Shown piece after piece: positions 47,021 to 58,693 of a stretch of DNA of 64,000 nt. The position numbers and the translations under genes are program-made. Source of the stretch: Deltaproteobacteria bacterium (GTDB lineage Bacteria; Myxococcota_A; Polyangia; JAAYKL01); NCBI GenBank assembly GCA_028713995.1, contig JAQTNF010000010.1, forward strand, positions 1-64,000, written 5' to 3'. The first letter of the stretch is position 1. Each line of letters opens with the position of its first letter. The notes under the pieces are model-generated. The model was not told the DNA's origin, did no database searches, and saw nothing but the letters and a program-made list of their open reading frames with translations.

Positions 47021-47032
47021 AATGATATCATT
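47021..47032. promoter_or_regulatory. 12-bp perfect palindrome
   Basis: AATGATATCATT, in an AT-rich pocket of the gap between the antitoxin gene and the HIT-like gene. It could be a binding site; no promoter is obvious next to it. Confidence 0.3.
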
Positions 47033-47048
47033 TTGATCCGTGTGGGTG

Positions 47049-47083
47049 GCACCGATCAGGCACCGATCAGCAGCACCGATCAG
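47049..47083. repeat. Three copies of GCACCGATCAG
   Basis: Exact 11-mers at 47049-47059, 47060-47070 and 47073-47083, the first two in tandem and the third two bases on. Function unknown; the spacing is near one helical turn. Confidence 0.7.
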
Positions 47084-47234
47084 CACCCAGCAACTGTAGC
47101 TGAGGCACCCCTCGGCCACGCCACAGTCGCCACCGGTTTCGGTTCCGGGGCAACCCCGTATGAGAAGTCGAGCATGTTTCCCTCCGCGTTGATCGAAAAC
47201 CCGTTGCGCGACTCCGCTCATTCCCCCGCGCGGC

Positions 47235-47669
47235 TCACGCCCTGCGCAAGATCTCGGACACGCCGTCCATGGTCGTCGGATCGCGCAGGGCGACAAGCGA
47301 AGGCGGCGACTCCTGGAAGCCCTCGAGCGCGTTGAAGAAGCGATCGAGCGGATCGCCGCCGTAGCTCGGCACAAGGAAGATGTGCGTGTGCGGGATGCGC
47401 TTCCCGCGCACGAACGTGCACACGAAGTCGGGCTTCAAGGCGCGCATCATCTTGCCGGCCACGCACTGCGCCACCTCGAACACGGCCGCGAGCTCCTCGG
47501 GCGACATGTCGTGCCAGAAGGGCACGTGGCGCCTGGGGATGACGAGGCAATGCCCCCTGGCGAGCGGATTCACGTCGAGGATGGCCATGGTGAGGTCGTC
47601 CTCGTGGATGACGCGCGCCTCGGCGCGGCCGGCCGCGATCTCGCAAAACACACATCCATCCAAGGTCAT
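47235..47669 (-). CDS. Atypical HIT-family protein (HxHxF)
   Basis: A 144-residue histidine-triad protein. It opens with CVFCEIAAGRAEA like a HinT enzyme and keeps LVIPRRHV. The triad reads HTHIF at 94-98: the first and the nucleophilic second His are present, but the third is Phe. The tail after it (LVPSYGGDPLDRFFNALEGF) is longer than in HinT. AAGGAG lies nine bases before the ATG at 47669. It may have altered activity or serve as a binding protein. It is divergent from the lipoprotein gene at 47760. Confidence 0.88.
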   Translation of the reverse strand: MTLDGCVFCEIAAGRAEARVIHEDDLTMAILDVNPLARGHCLVIPRRHVPFWHDMSPEELAAVFEVAQCVAGKMMRALKPDFVCTFVRGKRIPHTHIFLVPSYGGDPLDRFFNALEGFQESPPSLVALRDPTTMDGVSEILRRA

Positions 47670-47759
47670 GACGAAGGCTCCTTGCAATCGGCATTGCCCC
47701 CGTTTATACGCCATTTTTACGTGGCAGTGATTACGCTCCTGTCGATGAAAGCAAGGACG

Positions 47760-48620
47760 ATGAAGTCGCAGCTGGCGGTCATGGTGGTCATGGCGGTCAT
47801 GGCGGTCGCCGTCGGTGCTTGCGGGAAAGAACCGGCAATCGTGCGTGCGACGCAGGAGGTGGAGCTCATTCACGCCATTCAAAACGCGCTCCTCAAGTCC
47901 GTCGAGGCCGAGAAGAGCGCCGTTCTGTCCACGACCGACGAAGAGTCTCGAGCGTTGGCGATGGAAGCGCAGCGTTTCGCGACCAAGATCAACCGGCTGC
48001 GCCGGGACCTGCGGCAACTCGTCGCCGCCGACGGACAGCTCCGGGAGACCGCGCAACTCAACGCCTTCGACGCCGCATGGGGTGATTTCGAAGACTTGGA
48101 CAAGCGGCTGCTCGCACTGGCCGTGGCGAACACCAACCTGAAGGCAACTCGATTGTCGGTAAGCGATGGTGCGATGGTGCTCGACCGCTTCGTGGATGCG
48201 CTGGTCGAGATGCAGCGTGCCTCCGCGGATTCCGGGTTGATCCGCGCCACGTTGGCGGCATCCATCTCGGCGCTGCGCGTGCAATCGTTGCTCATGGCAC
48301 ATATCCCGTCACCCGACGACGCGGAGATGACGACACTGGAAAAGCGCATCGGGGAGCTAAGTGAAGAGACCGACCGACAACTGGCGGCGGTAGGGGAGGC
48401 GGCAGCTCCAAGACCACACGAGAAGCTGGCAGAGGTGACGAAGACATGGAGCGAGTACCGGAGGATCGTGGCGGAGGTGCTCCGACTCTCACGTCAGAAC
48501 ACGAACGTCCTTTCTTTCGACGTCTCGGTTCATGAGAAACGCCGCGTCACCAAGGACTGCCTGGCCGCGCTGGCCGCCCTTCTCAAAACAATCGAATCGG
48601 TTCCATACGGAACGCGCTGA
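47760..48620 (+). CDS. Helical-bundle lipoprotein (4HB sensor-like)
   Basis: A 286-residue lipoprotein with lipobox AVGAC and then an almost all-helical protein. The segments LLKSVEAEKSAVLSTTDEES, FATKINRLRRDLRQLVA and FDAAWGDFEDLDKRLLAL resemble the four-helix-bundle ligand domain of chemoreceptors. No output domain. It lies 38 bases before the small peptide that precedes kdpF and points the same way, so it could be part of the kdp transcript. The signal peptide includes three tandem 9-mers. An ATG at 47745 is a second possible start. Confidence 0.75.
   Translation: MKSQLAVMVVMAVMAVAVGACGKEPAIVRATQEVELIHAIQNALLKSVEAEKSAVLSTTDEESRALAMEAQRFATKINRLRRDLRQLVAADGQLRETAQLNAFDAAWGDFEDLDKRLLALAVANTNLKATRLSVSDGAMVLDRFVDALVEMQRASADSGLIRATLAASISALRVQSLLMAHIPSPDDAEMTTLEKRIGELSEETDRQLAAVGEAAAPRPHEKLAEVTKTWSEYRRIVAEVLRLSRQNTNVLSFDVSVHEKRRVTKDCLAALAALLKTIESVPYGTR
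47777..47803 (+). repeat. Tandem 9-bp repeat in the lipoprotein signal peptide
   Basis: GGTCATGGT, GGTCATGGC and GGTCATGGC in a row, coding VMV/VMA/VMA units of the hydrophobic core. Loss or gain of a unit keeps the frame and changes only signal-peptide length. Confidence 0.8.
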
Positions 48621-48658
48621 GCTTGCGCGCCGTTCGACGGTTGCCCGGAGGAAGCAAA

Positions 48659-48739
48659 ATGGACGCCTTCGCGATTGCCCTTGTGCTGGTGATGTTCGCG
48701 GGCTCGTGGGCCCTGGTCCACGGCCTCGGGAGGCTGTAG
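48659..48739 (+). CDS. 26-residue membrane peptide upstream of kdpF
   Basis: Reads MDAFAIALVLVMFAGSWALV then HGLGRL: a single hydrophobic helix with a short basic end. GGAGGAAG precedes the ATG at good distance. It ends two bases before the kdpF ATG. I recall similar tiny peptides, with a SW.L..C.RL-like end, ahead of kdpF in other bacteria, unverified here. It may be a further small subunit or regulator of the Kdp complex. Confidence 0.65.
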   Translation: MDAFAIALVLVMFAGSWALVHGLGRL

Positions 48740-48741
48740 CG

Positions 48742-48834
48742 ATGGATGCGATGCAGATGGTCGGCGCGGTGACGGCAGGGCTCCTGCTCGTCTACCTCCT
48801 CGTGGCGCTCCTCAAGCCGGAGTGGTTCCAATGA
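48742..48834 (+). CDS. kdpF: KdpF, small subunit of the K+-transporting ATPase
   Basis: A 30-residue single-helix protein (GAVTAGLLLVYLLVALLKPEWF) with the typical LVYLL.ALL.PE.F ending of KdpF, which stabilises the KdpABC complex in the inner membrane. Its stop overlaps the kdpA ATG (ATGA). Confidence 0.88.
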   Translation: MDAMQMVGAVTAGLLLVYLLVALLKPEWFQ

Positions 48835-50579
48835 CGTGGAACATCCTGCTCCAGTACGGGCTGTTCTTCGGCGTGCTGCTCGTGCTCGTCAAGCCGCTCG
48901 GGGGCTACATGGCCCGCGTGTTTGAAGGCGAACGGGTGTGGCTGGACCGAGTTCTCGGCCCGGTCGAGCGGCTCACGTATCGCGTCCTGCGCATCGACCC
49001 GACCCAGGAGATGGACTGGAAGGACTACGCGCTCGCGATGCTGGCGTTCAACGCCGTCGGAGCGTTCACGCTCTATGCGCTGTTGCGTCTCCAGGGCGTG
49101 CTGCCCTGGAACCCGGAGCGCTTCCCAGGGATGTCCTGGCACCTGGCGCTGAACACGGCCGTCAGCTTCGTGACCAACACGAACTGGCAGAACTACGGCG
49201 GCGAGACCACGCTGTCTCCGCTGTCCCAGGCGGCCGGCCTCACGGTCCAGAACTTCGTCTCCGCCGCCTCGGGGATCGCGGTGCTCGTCGCCCTGGTCCG
49301 GGGACTGGCCCGCCGGTCGGGCAAGACCCTCGGGAGCTTCTGGGTGGACACGCTGCGCGCGACTCTCTACGTCCTCTTGCCGCTCTCGCTCCTCATCGCG
49401 CTCGTCCTCGTGTCCCAGGGCGTGGTCCAGACGCTCCACACCTCGGTGATCGCGGCGCTGCTTGAGCCGACCCGGGACGAAGGCGGCCACTTGGTGCTCC
49501 GGCAGGTGCTGTCGATGGGCCCGGTCGCAAGCCAGGAAGCCATCAAGGAGCTCGGCACGAACGGCGGCGGCTTCTTCAACACGAACTCGGCGCATCCCTT
49601 CGAGAACCCGACGCCCCTCTCCAACCTCGTCGAGATGCTGGCGATCCTGCTCATCCCCGCGAGCCTGACTTACACCTTCGGGAAGATGGTCTCGGACAGG
49701 CGCCAGGGGTGGGCGCTCCTCACCGTCATGTTCGCCATCTTCGTACCGATGCTGTGGCTCGCCGCCAGCTCCGAACAGGCCGGGAACCCGGCCCTGTCGC
49801 ACCTCGGCGTGGACCAGACGGCGACCGCGCTCTCTCCTGGCGGGAACATGGAGGGCAAGGAGGTCCGCTTCGGGATCGCGGGCTCCGCCCTGTTCACGAC
49901 CGTCACCACGGCCACCTCGTGCGGTGCGGTCAACGCGATGCACGACTCCTACACGCCGCTCGGCGGGCTCGTGCCGATGTGGCTCATCGAGCTCGGCGAG
50001 GTCGTGTTCGGCGGCGTCGGCTCGGGACTCTACGGGATGCTGGTGTTCGCGATCCTCGCGGTCTTCGTCGCGGGCCTGATGGTGGGCCGCACGCCGGAGT
50101 ACCTGGGCAAGAAGATCGAGGCGTACGACATGAAGATGGTCTCGCTGGCGATCCTGGTCCCGGCGGCCGCGATCCTGGTCGGGGCCGCGATCGGCGTGGC
50201 GACCGCCGGCGGGCGCGCCGGGATCTCGAACCCCGGACCGCACGGCTTCAGCGAGGTCCTGTACGCCGCGTCGTCGCAGGTCGGCAACAACGGGAGCGCC
50301 TTCGCGGGCCTCGGCGGCAACACGCCGTTTGGGAACGTGCTCGGCGCGGTCCTCATGTTCGTGGGGCGCTTCTGGATCAAGGTTCCGGTCCTGGCCCTGG
50401 CCGGGTCGCTGGTCGCGAAGAAGCGCATCCCCCCCGGAGCCGGGACGCTCCCCACGCACACGCCGCTGTTCATGGCGATGGTCTTCTCCGTGATCGTCAT
50501 CGTGGGTGCGCTGACCTTCTTCCCCGCGCTGGCGCTGGGGCCGATCGTCGAGCACCTCCAAATGGTCGCGGGAAGGTGA
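48831..50579 (+). CDS. kdpA: KdpA, K+-channel subunit
   Basis: The K+-binding and translocating subunit of the Kdp pump, 582 residues and about ten helices. Selectivity-filter-like segments are visible: [44 protein letters not shown] and [16 protein letters not shown] 48831 overlaps kdpF's stop; a GTG three codons earlier is also in frame. The gene is followed by kdpB after ten bases. Confidence 0.97.
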   Translation: MTWNILLQYGLFFGVLLVLVKPLGGYMARVFEGERVWLDRVLGPVERLTYRVLRIDPTQEMDWKDYALAMLAFNAVGAFTLYALLRLQGVLPWNPERFPGMSWHLALNTAVSFVTNTNWQNYGGETTLSPLSQAAGLTVQNFVSAASGIAVLVALVRGLARRSGKTLGSFWVDTLRATLYVLLPLSLLIALVLVSQGVVQTLHTSVIAALLEPTRDEGGHLVLRQVLSMGPVASQEAIKELGTNGGGFFNTNSAHPFENPTPLSNLVEMLAILLIPASLTYTFGKMVSDRRQGWALLTVMFAIFVPMLWLAASSEQAGNPALSHLGVDQTATALSPGGNMEGKEVRFGIAGSALFTTVTTATSCGAVNAMHDSYTPLGGLVPMWLIELGEVVFGGVGSGLYGMLVFAILAVFVAGLMVGRTPEYLGKKIEAYDMKMVSLAILVPAAAILVGAAIGVATAGGRAGISNPGPHGFSEVLYAASSQVGNNGSAFAGLGGNTPFGNVLGAVLMFVGRFWIKVPVLALAGSLVAKKRIPPGAGTLPTHTPLFMAMVFSVIVIVGALTFFPALALGPIVEHLQMVAGR

Positions 50580-50589
50580 GGAGAAGATC

Positions 50590-52638
<2,049 letters not shown>

Positions 52639-52652
52639 AGGAGGAGGACGCC

Positions 52653-53222
52653 ATGAGAACACTTGCGAGAGCCCTGGGCCTGCTGATCGTGATGACGGTC
52701 CTGACGGGATTGGTGTACCCCCTGGTGGTCACGGCCATCGCGCAGATCGCGTTCCCGCGGGAAGCGAACGGGAGCCTGATCGAGCGGGACGGACACGTGG
52801 TCGGATCGAGCCTGATCGGGCAGCCGTTCGACGACCCGAAGCTCTTCTGGAGCCGGCCGTCCGCCACGACGCCGCAGCCTGACAACGCCGCGTCGTCAGG
52901 CGCGTCGAACCAGGGACCGACCAACCCCGCGCTGATCGAGGCGGTGAAGGCCCGCGCCCGGGCCCTGAAGGCCGCGGATCCGGGGAACACGGCCCCGGTG
53001 CCGGTCGATCTCGTGACGACCTCGGGCAGCGGCCTCGATCCGCACATCAGCCCGGCTGCGGCGCTGTGGCAGGTTCCGCGGATCGCGCGGGCGCACGGAC
53101 TTCCGGAGAAGGCCGTCCGGGAGCTGGTCAGGCGCCACACGGAGGGGAGGCAGCTCGGGGTGCTTGGTGAGCCTCGCGTCAACGTGCTAGAGTTGAATTC
53201 GACTTTGACTTCGCTGAGATAG
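52653..53222 (+). CDS. kdpC: KdpC subunit
   Basis: A 189-residue subunit with one N-terminal membrane helix ([19 protein letters not shown]) and a periplasmic domain. The signature [34 protein letters not shown], and [11 protein letters not shown] is complete. AAGGAGGAGG precedes the ATG. The end is three bases from kdpD. Confidence 0.97.
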   Translation: MRTLARALGLLIVMTVLTGLVYPLVVTAIAQIAFPREANGSLIERDGHVVGSSLIGQPFDDPKLFWSRPSATTPQPDNAASSGASNQGPTNPALIEAVKARARALKAADPGNTAPVPVDLVTTSGSGLDPHISPAAALWQVPRIARAHGLPEKAVRELVRRHTEGRQLGVLGEPRVNVLELNSTLTSLR

Positions 53223-53225
53223 ACC

Positions 53226-55922
53226 ATGACCGAAGGGGAACGTCCATCACCGGAACGCCTGCTCGACCTCCTCGCCCAGGAGGAGGCCAGACGCAGGAAG
53301 GGCCGCCTCAAGATCTTCTTCGGCATGGCCCCGGGCGTGGGGAAGACCTACGCAATGCTGTCCGAGGCGCGGACCCTCAGGCAGGAGGGCGTGGACGCGG
53401 TCATCGGCTGGGTGGAAACCCATGGCCGGGCCGAGACCGAGGCCCTGGCGGACGGGCTCGAACGGATCACGCCCAAGACCGTCCCGCACCGCGGGATCGC
53501 GCTCAAGGACTTCGACCTCGACGCCGCCCTCGCGCGCCACCCCAAGGTCGTCCTGGTCGATGAGCTTGCGCACACGAACGCCCCGGGGCTGCGCCACCTC
53601 CGACGCTACCAGGACGTGCTCGAGCTGCTCGAGGCCGGGATCGACGTCCGCACCACGCTCAACGTCCAGCACCTCGAGAGCCTGAACGACATCGTGGCCG
53701 GCATCACGGGCGTCATCGTCCAGGAGCGCGTGCCCGACTCCATGTTCGACCGGGCCGACGAGGTGGAGCTCGTCGATCTCCCCACGCCGGACCTCCTCAA
53801 GCGTCTCGAGGAGGGCAAGGTCTACGTTCCGGACCAGGCGAGGCGGGCGATGGAGGGCTTCTTCACGACGGGCAACCTGACCGCGCTGCGCGAGCTCGCG
53901 CTGCGACGGACCGCGGAGCGGGTCCACGATCAGGGCGACCGCTGGCGCGAGGCGCAGGGCATCACGAGGCCGTGGGCAACCCGCGACAAGCTGATGGTGG
54001 CCATCGGGCCGGCGCCGCAGTCGGCGAACCTGGTGCGGGCGGCCTATCGCATGGCCTCCCGCCTGCAGGTGCCGTGGATCGCCGTGACCGTGGAGAGCGC
54101 GCAGGCCGGCTCCGTGTCCGATCAGGACAAGGCCCGCCTCGAGGCGCACCTCGCGCTGGCCGAGCGGCTGGGCGCCGAGATCCTGGTCCTGAGCGGGGAC
54201 GACGTCAGCGGGCAGGTGTTGGCCGCGGCGCGCGAACGGAGCGTCACGCGGTTGCTCACCGGCAAGCCCACGCGCTCCTCGTGGTCGGCCCGTCTGCGCG
54301 GCTCCCCGGTCGATCGCCTCGTGCGCGACTCCGGCGGGATAGACATCCTCGTCACCACCGGTGAGGAGGGTGCGGCGCGCCATAAGGAGACCCGGCCGGT
54401 CGGGACGCCCACGCGATGGACCGAGTACCTGTGGGCCGTGGCCGCGGTGCTCGTCACGACCGCGATCTGCTTCGGACTGAGGTCCCACTTCGTGCTCGGC
54501 GACTACGCGCTGGTCTACGTGCTCGCGATCCTGCTCGCCTCGCTCCGGCTGTCGAGGTGGCCCGCGACGCTCACGGCGGTCCTGTCGGTGGCGGCCGTGG
54601 ACTTCTTCTTCGTCCCGCCTTTCCTCACGTTCGCGGTGGCCGACCTGCGATCCCTCGTGACGTTCCTCGTCCTTTTGGCCGTGGGCCTGACGGTGAGCAG
54701 CCTCACGCTGCGGGTGCGGCGGGAGGCGGAATCGGCCAGGGAGCGGGAGCGGCGCACCTCCTCCTTGTACACGCTCTCCAGGCAGATGGCGGCCGAGCGC
54801 AAGCTGGACGTGATCTGCAACCTGTGCGCCCGCTACGTCCGCGATGCGCTCGGGTGCGACGGCGTGATCTGGGTGGCCGATGGCGGGAAGACGCTCACCC
54901 TGCGCGGCGACATCGACGACTGGATGAAGGACGCGCGAGAGGAGGCCGCGGCCCGGTGGGTCTTCGAGCATGAGCAGCCCGCGGGCCGTTTTACCGACAC
55001 GCTGCCGTCGGCGACGGGCTTTTACCTCCCGTTGCGCGCCGCCACGCGGACCGTGGGCGTGATCGGCATCCGCGGCCGGGGCGAGAAGTGGCTGCTCACC
55101 ACGTCGCAGCGCCAGCACCTGGAAGTGGTCGCCTCGCTCGCGGCGACGGCCGTCGACCGGACGCGGCTCGCCAAGGAGGTGCACGAGAACCGCGTCAAGG
55201 CAGAGACCGAGAAGCTGCGCAACGATCTTCTGAGCACGCTCTCGCACGATCTGCGCACCCCGCTGTCGTCGCTCACGGGCGCGGTCGCGCTCCTGTCCGA
55301 TCCCCGGTCGAGCCTCACGGACGAGGCGCAAAAGAGCATGCTCGGCACCATCCGCGCCGAGGCCGGTCGGCTCGACAGGCTCATCGGCGACGTCACGGAG
55401 CTGACCCGGCTGGAGTCCGGCATCTTCGCGCTCAAGAAGGAGTGGTGCCCGGTGGAGGAGGTGATCGGCTCTGCGCTCGCGCGCCTGGAGGACGAGCTCA
55501 AGGGTCGGGAGATCGACGTGCGCCGGCCCGAGGAGCTCGTGCTCGCTCCCATGGACGCGGTGCTGATCGAGCAGGTCGTGCTGAATCTTCTCGAGAATGC
55601 CGGCAAGCACACGGCGGCCGGGACCCCCATCGACATCTCGGTGGAGGCGGACGCGGGGCAGATCCGCGTCTCGGTCGCGGATCGCGGCACGGGCATCCCC
55701 GAGGGCGAGGAGGAACGCATCTTCGAAAAGTACCACCGGGTGATGGGAGATCGCGCCGCGCCGGGCATGGGCATCGGTCTCGCGCTGTGCAAGGCCATCG
55801 TCACGCTCCATGGCGGCTCGATCGAGGCCCGTAACCGCGAGGACAAAGGGGCCGTCTTCACGTTCACTCTTCCCGCGGACGGCGGGCCACCGCCCTTCGA
55901 CGAGCCTTCGCATGACCCGTGA
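53226..55922 (+). CDS. kdpD: KdpD, sensor histidine kinase
   Basis: A full-length K+-sensing kinase of 898 residues. Order of domains: KdpD N-terminal domain with the P-loop GMAPGVGKTYAML near 33-45, a USP-like domain from about 250 to 370, four clustered helices around 400-500, a GAF-like domain, then the kinase core with His674 in LSHDLRTPLSSLTG, NLLENAGKHT and DRGTGIPEGE. It phosphorylates KdpE when K+ is low or osmolarity is high. The last 11 bases overlap kdpE. Confidence 0.97.
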   Translation: MTEGERPSPERLLDLLAQEEARRRKGRLKIFFGMAPGVGKTYAMLSEARTLRQEGVDAVIGWVETHGRAETEALADGLERITPKTVPHRGIALKDFDLDAALARHPKVVLVDELAHTNAPGLRHLRRYQDVLELLEAGIDVRTTLNVQHLESLNDIVAGITGVIVQERVPDSMFDRADEVELVDLPTPDLLKRLEEGKVYVPDQARRAMEGFFTTGNLTALRELALRRTAERVHDQGDRWREAQGITRPWATRDKLMVAIGPAPQSANLVRAAYRMASRLQVPWIAVTVESAQAGSVSDQDKARLEAHLALAERLGAEILVLSGDDVSGQVLAAARERSVTRLLTGKPTRSSWSARLRGSPVDRLVRDSGGIDILVTTGEEGAARHKETRPVGTPTRWTEYLWAVAAVLVTTAICFGLRSHFVLGDYALVYVLAILLASLRLSRWPATLTAVLSVAAVDFFFVPPFLTFAVADLRSLVTFLVLLAVGLTVSSLTLRVRREAESARERERRTSSLYTLSRQMAAERKLDVICNLCARYVRDALGCDGVIWVADGGKTLTLRGDIDDWMKDAREEAAARWVFEHEQPAGRFTDTLPSATGFYLPLRAATRTVGVIGIRGRGEKWLLTTSQRQHLEVVASLAATAVDRTRLAKEVHENRVKAETEKLRNDLLSTLSHDLRTPLSSLTGAVALLSDPRSSLTDEAQKSMLGTIRAEAGRLDRLIGDVTELTRLESGIFALKKEWCPVEEVIGSALARLEDELKGREIDVRRPEELVLAPMDAVLIEQVVLNLLENAGKHTAAGTPIDISVEADAGQIRVSVADRGTGIPEGEEERIFEKYHRVMGDRAAPGMGIGLALCKAIVTLHGGSIEARNREDKGAVFTFTLPADGGPPPFDEPSHDP

Positions 55923-56646
55923 AGAAGCAAACGTCCGTTCCGAACGGGGCACGTCGCCGCTCGTGCTGTTGATTGAAGACGAGGCGTCGGTGCGTCGCAC
56001 GCTCGAGGCGGGCCTCGAAGCCAACGGCTATCGGGTCGAGGAGGCCACGACGGGGCTCGAGGGGCTCAAGATGGCGGCGCAATACCTGCCGGACGTGATC
56101 CTGCTCGACCTCGGGCTTCCGGACATGGACGGAGTGGAGGTGGTGCGCTCCTTGCGCGTCTCGACCGAGACGCCCGTCGTGGTGCTGTCGGCACGCACCC
56201 GGGAGAACGAGAAGGTCGCCGCTCTCGACGCCGGCGCGGACGACTACGTGACGAAACCGTTCGGCTTCAGCGAGCTGCTCGCCCGCCTGCGCACGGCGCT
56301 GCGGCACGCCGCGAGGAAACAGAACCCCGAGCCGGGCAGCATCTTCGAGACCGCCCATCTGCGCGTCGACCTGGAGACGAGACGCGTCTTCGTCCACGAC
56401 CGAGAGATCCACCTCACCCCCATCGAATACAAGCTGCTCATCGCGCTCGTGCGCAACGTGGGCCGGGTCGTGACGCACCAGCAGCTCCTCGCGGCCGTCT
56501 GGGGCCGGCGCGGGATCGATCACGCCCACTACCTCAGGATCTACGTGGGTCACCTTCGGCGCAAGCTGGAGCCCGACCCCGGCCGTCCCCGCATCTTGCG
56601 CACCGAAATCGGAGTGGGATACCGGCTGATGGAGCAGGAGGACTGA
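55912..56646 (+). CDS. kdpE: KdpE, response regulator
   Basis: An OmpR-type regulator of 244 residues. Asp66 in VILLDLGLPDMDG is the phosphorylation site, with KPFGFSEL after it, and the winged-helix DNA-binding domain occupies about 140-240 (EIHLTPIEYKLLIALVRN, YLRIYVGHLRRKLE). The ATG at 55912 lies within the kdpD end. It should activate the kdp promoter; I found no clear promoter upstream of kdpF. Confidence 0.97.
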   Translation: MTREEANVRSERGTSPLVLLIEDEASVRRTLEAGLEANGYRVEEATTGLEGLKMAAQYLPDVILLDLGLPDMDGVEVVRSLRVSTETPVVVLSARTRENEKVAALDAGADDYVTKPFGFSELLARLRTALRHAARKQNPEPGSIFETAHLRVDLETRRVFVHDREIHLTPIEYKLLIALVRNVGRVVTHQQLLAAVWGRRGIDHAHYLRIYVGHLRRKLEPDPGRPRILRTEIGVGYRLMEQED

Positions 56647-56680
56647 AGAAGCAACCGCCCGCCTCGCCCGGGAACCGCCC

Positions 56681-58693
56681 TCACCCCACCTCCTCGTCCA
56701 TGATCGCCACGCGCGCGGCGTCGCGGGAGATGATCACCGGAACGACGATCTTGCTGCGGCCGGGGTAGTCGCGCAGGCCGAAGTAGCGATCGGCCGGCGT
56801 GGCCGCGCGCAGGATGAAACGGAAGAACTGGGTGGCAAGGCGGCGCAGTGCGGGCAGCGCGCGGTCGAGGATGATCTCCTCCTCGCCGATCTGGACGGTC
56901 CAGCGGCTCTCGTTGATCTTGATGAGGCCCTCCTGCCGGAGCTCGCGTAGGAGCGCGGGGATGTCCGGCGTCTGCATGTACCCGTACCTGGCGTTGACCG
57001 TGACGATGTTCGCCCCGAGCGGCGTGACCGTGCGGCGCTCGGCGGCCGGCACGTACGGCTGGCTGAGCTGCGCGACGTTGAGGAGGATGACGTGCTTGGG
57101 CAGGGCACCGTGGCGTCTCGTGAAGACCCGCAGACCCACGGGGCAGGGCTCGTCGATCGAGCGGATCGGCCGCGATGAAAGGAACACCACCGCGCGCTCC
57201 ACCTGGGCCACCTCGCGTCTGCCGTAGCTGATCCGCAGCCGCGGGCTCGCCATGAGGGCCTGCTTGAGCTCCACGTAATGGCGCATGGGGATCTTGGCGA
57301 AGTCGAGGTAGGCGCCCGCCAGGACGCCGCGACCCCACTGCCACGTCTTCATGACCGCGAAGAGCGCGAGCGCGATGACGATCGGCACGTAGCCGCCGTC
57401 GAAGAACTTTGAGGAGTTGGAGGCGAAGTACGTGAGGTCGACGCCGATGAGGAACGCGCACAGCGGCAGGAGCGTCCGGCGCTTCCATCCCCTGGCGCGC
57501 GCCACGTGATAGAAGGCGAGGGTCGTGATCGACATGGTGCCCGTCACGGCGATGCCGTAGGCCGCGGCGAGCGCGTTCGAGCTCTTGAACCCCAGCACCA
57601 GCACCACGCAGCCCACGAGCAGCGCCGCGTTCACGCCGGGCATGAAGATCTGGCCCTCGACCTCGGCCGACGTGAACACGAGGCGCAGCCTCGGGAAGAA
57701 GCCGAGCGCGATGGCCTGGCGCGTGAGGCTGAACGCGCCGGAGATGAGGGCCTGCGAGGCGATGACCGTGGCCACGGTGGAGAGCGCCACGACGGGATAG
57801 AAGATCCAGTCGGTCTGCGGGAAGATGGCGTAGAAGACGTGTCCCACCCGCACCGGCGCCGGATCGAGCAGGCGCGCGCCCTGGCCGAAGTAGTTGAGGA
57901 GCAGCGCGGGGTAGACCAGGCTGAACCAGGACACGCGGATCGCCTTGCGCCCGAAGTGTCCCAGATCGGCGTACAGGGCCTCGCCGCCCGTGATGCACAG
58001 CACCACGCCGCCGAGCACGAACGCGGAATGCCAGCCCTCCGCGGCGAGGAAGCGCGCCGCGTACACGGGGTTCACCGCGGCCGCGACCTCGGGGTGGCGC
58101 GCGATCCACGGCAGGCCCGCCGCGGCGATGACGACGAACCAGACGACCATGATGGGCCCGAAGACGCGGCCGACCCTGGCCGTGCCGCGGCTCTGGAAAG
58201 AGAACAGGACGATGAGGGTGAGGATCGTGACCGGGACGACCGCGGGCTTGAGCGCGCCCGTCGCCACCTCGAGGCCCTCGACCGCCGACAGCACCGAGAT
58301 GGAGGGCGTGATCACGCCGTCGCCGTAAAGCAGGGCGGCCCCGATGAGGATGAGCGTGGTGAGTGCGCCCATCCCGCGCCGCGTGCCCTTGTTCGCCTCG
58401 TCGCGGCTGCGCAGGAGCCCGAGCAGCGCGAAAATGCCGCCCTCGCCGTGCTGGTCCGCGCGCAGGATGACGATCACGTACTTGACGGTCACGACGATGC
58501 CGAGCGTCCAGAACACGAGCGAGAGCGTTCCGAGCACGTTTTCCCGCGAGGGCGCGAGCGAATGCGCGCCGAAGAAGACCTCCTTCATCGTGTACAGCGG
58601 GCTCGTGCCGATGTCGCCGTAGACGATCCCGAGGGCCGCGAGCGCGAGAGGCAGGAGCCTCGCGGTGCGCGTGTCGCTCATGGCTCCCTTCAT
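56681..58693 (-). CDS. kup: Kup-type potassium uptake protein
   Basis: A K+ (H+ symport) transporter with 670 residues. Twelve helices fill about the first 450 residues; ALGIVYGDIGTSPLYTMKE at the start and GGEALYADLGHFG in the middle are the KUP signatures. A cytoplasmic C-terminal domain follows. The ATG at 58693 overlaps the preceding stop (ATGA); a second ATG at 58681 has AAGGAG very close. It is convergent with kdpE, so two K+ uptake systems lie side by side. Confidence 0.96.
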   Translation of the reverse strand: MKGAMSDTRTARLLPLALAALGIVYGDIGTSPLYTMKEVFFGAHSLAPSRENVLGTLSLVFWTLGIVVTVKYVIVILRADQHGEGGIFALLGLLRSRDEANKGTRRGMGALTTLILIGAALLYGDGVITPSISVLSAVEGLEVATGALKPAVVPVTILTLIVLFSFQSRGTARVGRVFGPIMVVWFVVIAAAGLPWIARHPEVAAAVNPVYAARFLAAEGWHSAFVLGGVVLCITGGEALYADLGHFGRKAIRVSWFSLVYPALLLNYFGQGARLLDPAPVRVGHVFYAIFPQTDWIFYPVVALSTVATVIASQALISGAFSLTRQAIALGFFPRLRLVFTSAEVEGQIFMPGVNAALLVGCVVLVLGFKSSNALAAAYGIAVTGTMSITTLAFYHVARARGWKRRTLLPLCAFLIGVDLTYFASNSSKFFDGGYVPIVIALALFAVMKTWQWGRGVLAGAYLDFAKIPMRHYVELKQALMASPRLRISYGRREVAQVERAVVFLSSRPIRSIDEPCPVGLRVFTRRHGALPKHVILLNVAQLSQPYVPAAERRTVTPLGANIVTVNARYGYMQTPDIPALLRELRQEGLIKINESRWTVQIGEEEIILDRALPALRRLATQFFRFILRAATPADRYFGLRDYPGRSKIVVPVIISRDAARVAIMDEEVG

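Larger units (their letters stand above)
46970..47234. other. Non-coding gap with small repeats
   Basis: About 265 bases between the toxin-antitoxin promoter and the end of the HIT-like gene. It contains the perfect palindrome AATGATATCATT (47021-47032) and three copies of an 11-mer. No gene or terminator with a T-run is visible. Confidence 0.6.

Noticed and set aside
53247-56024. 925-codon ORF on the - strand opposite kdpD
   Set aside because: Shadow frame of a high-GC gene; no start signal or recognisable domain.
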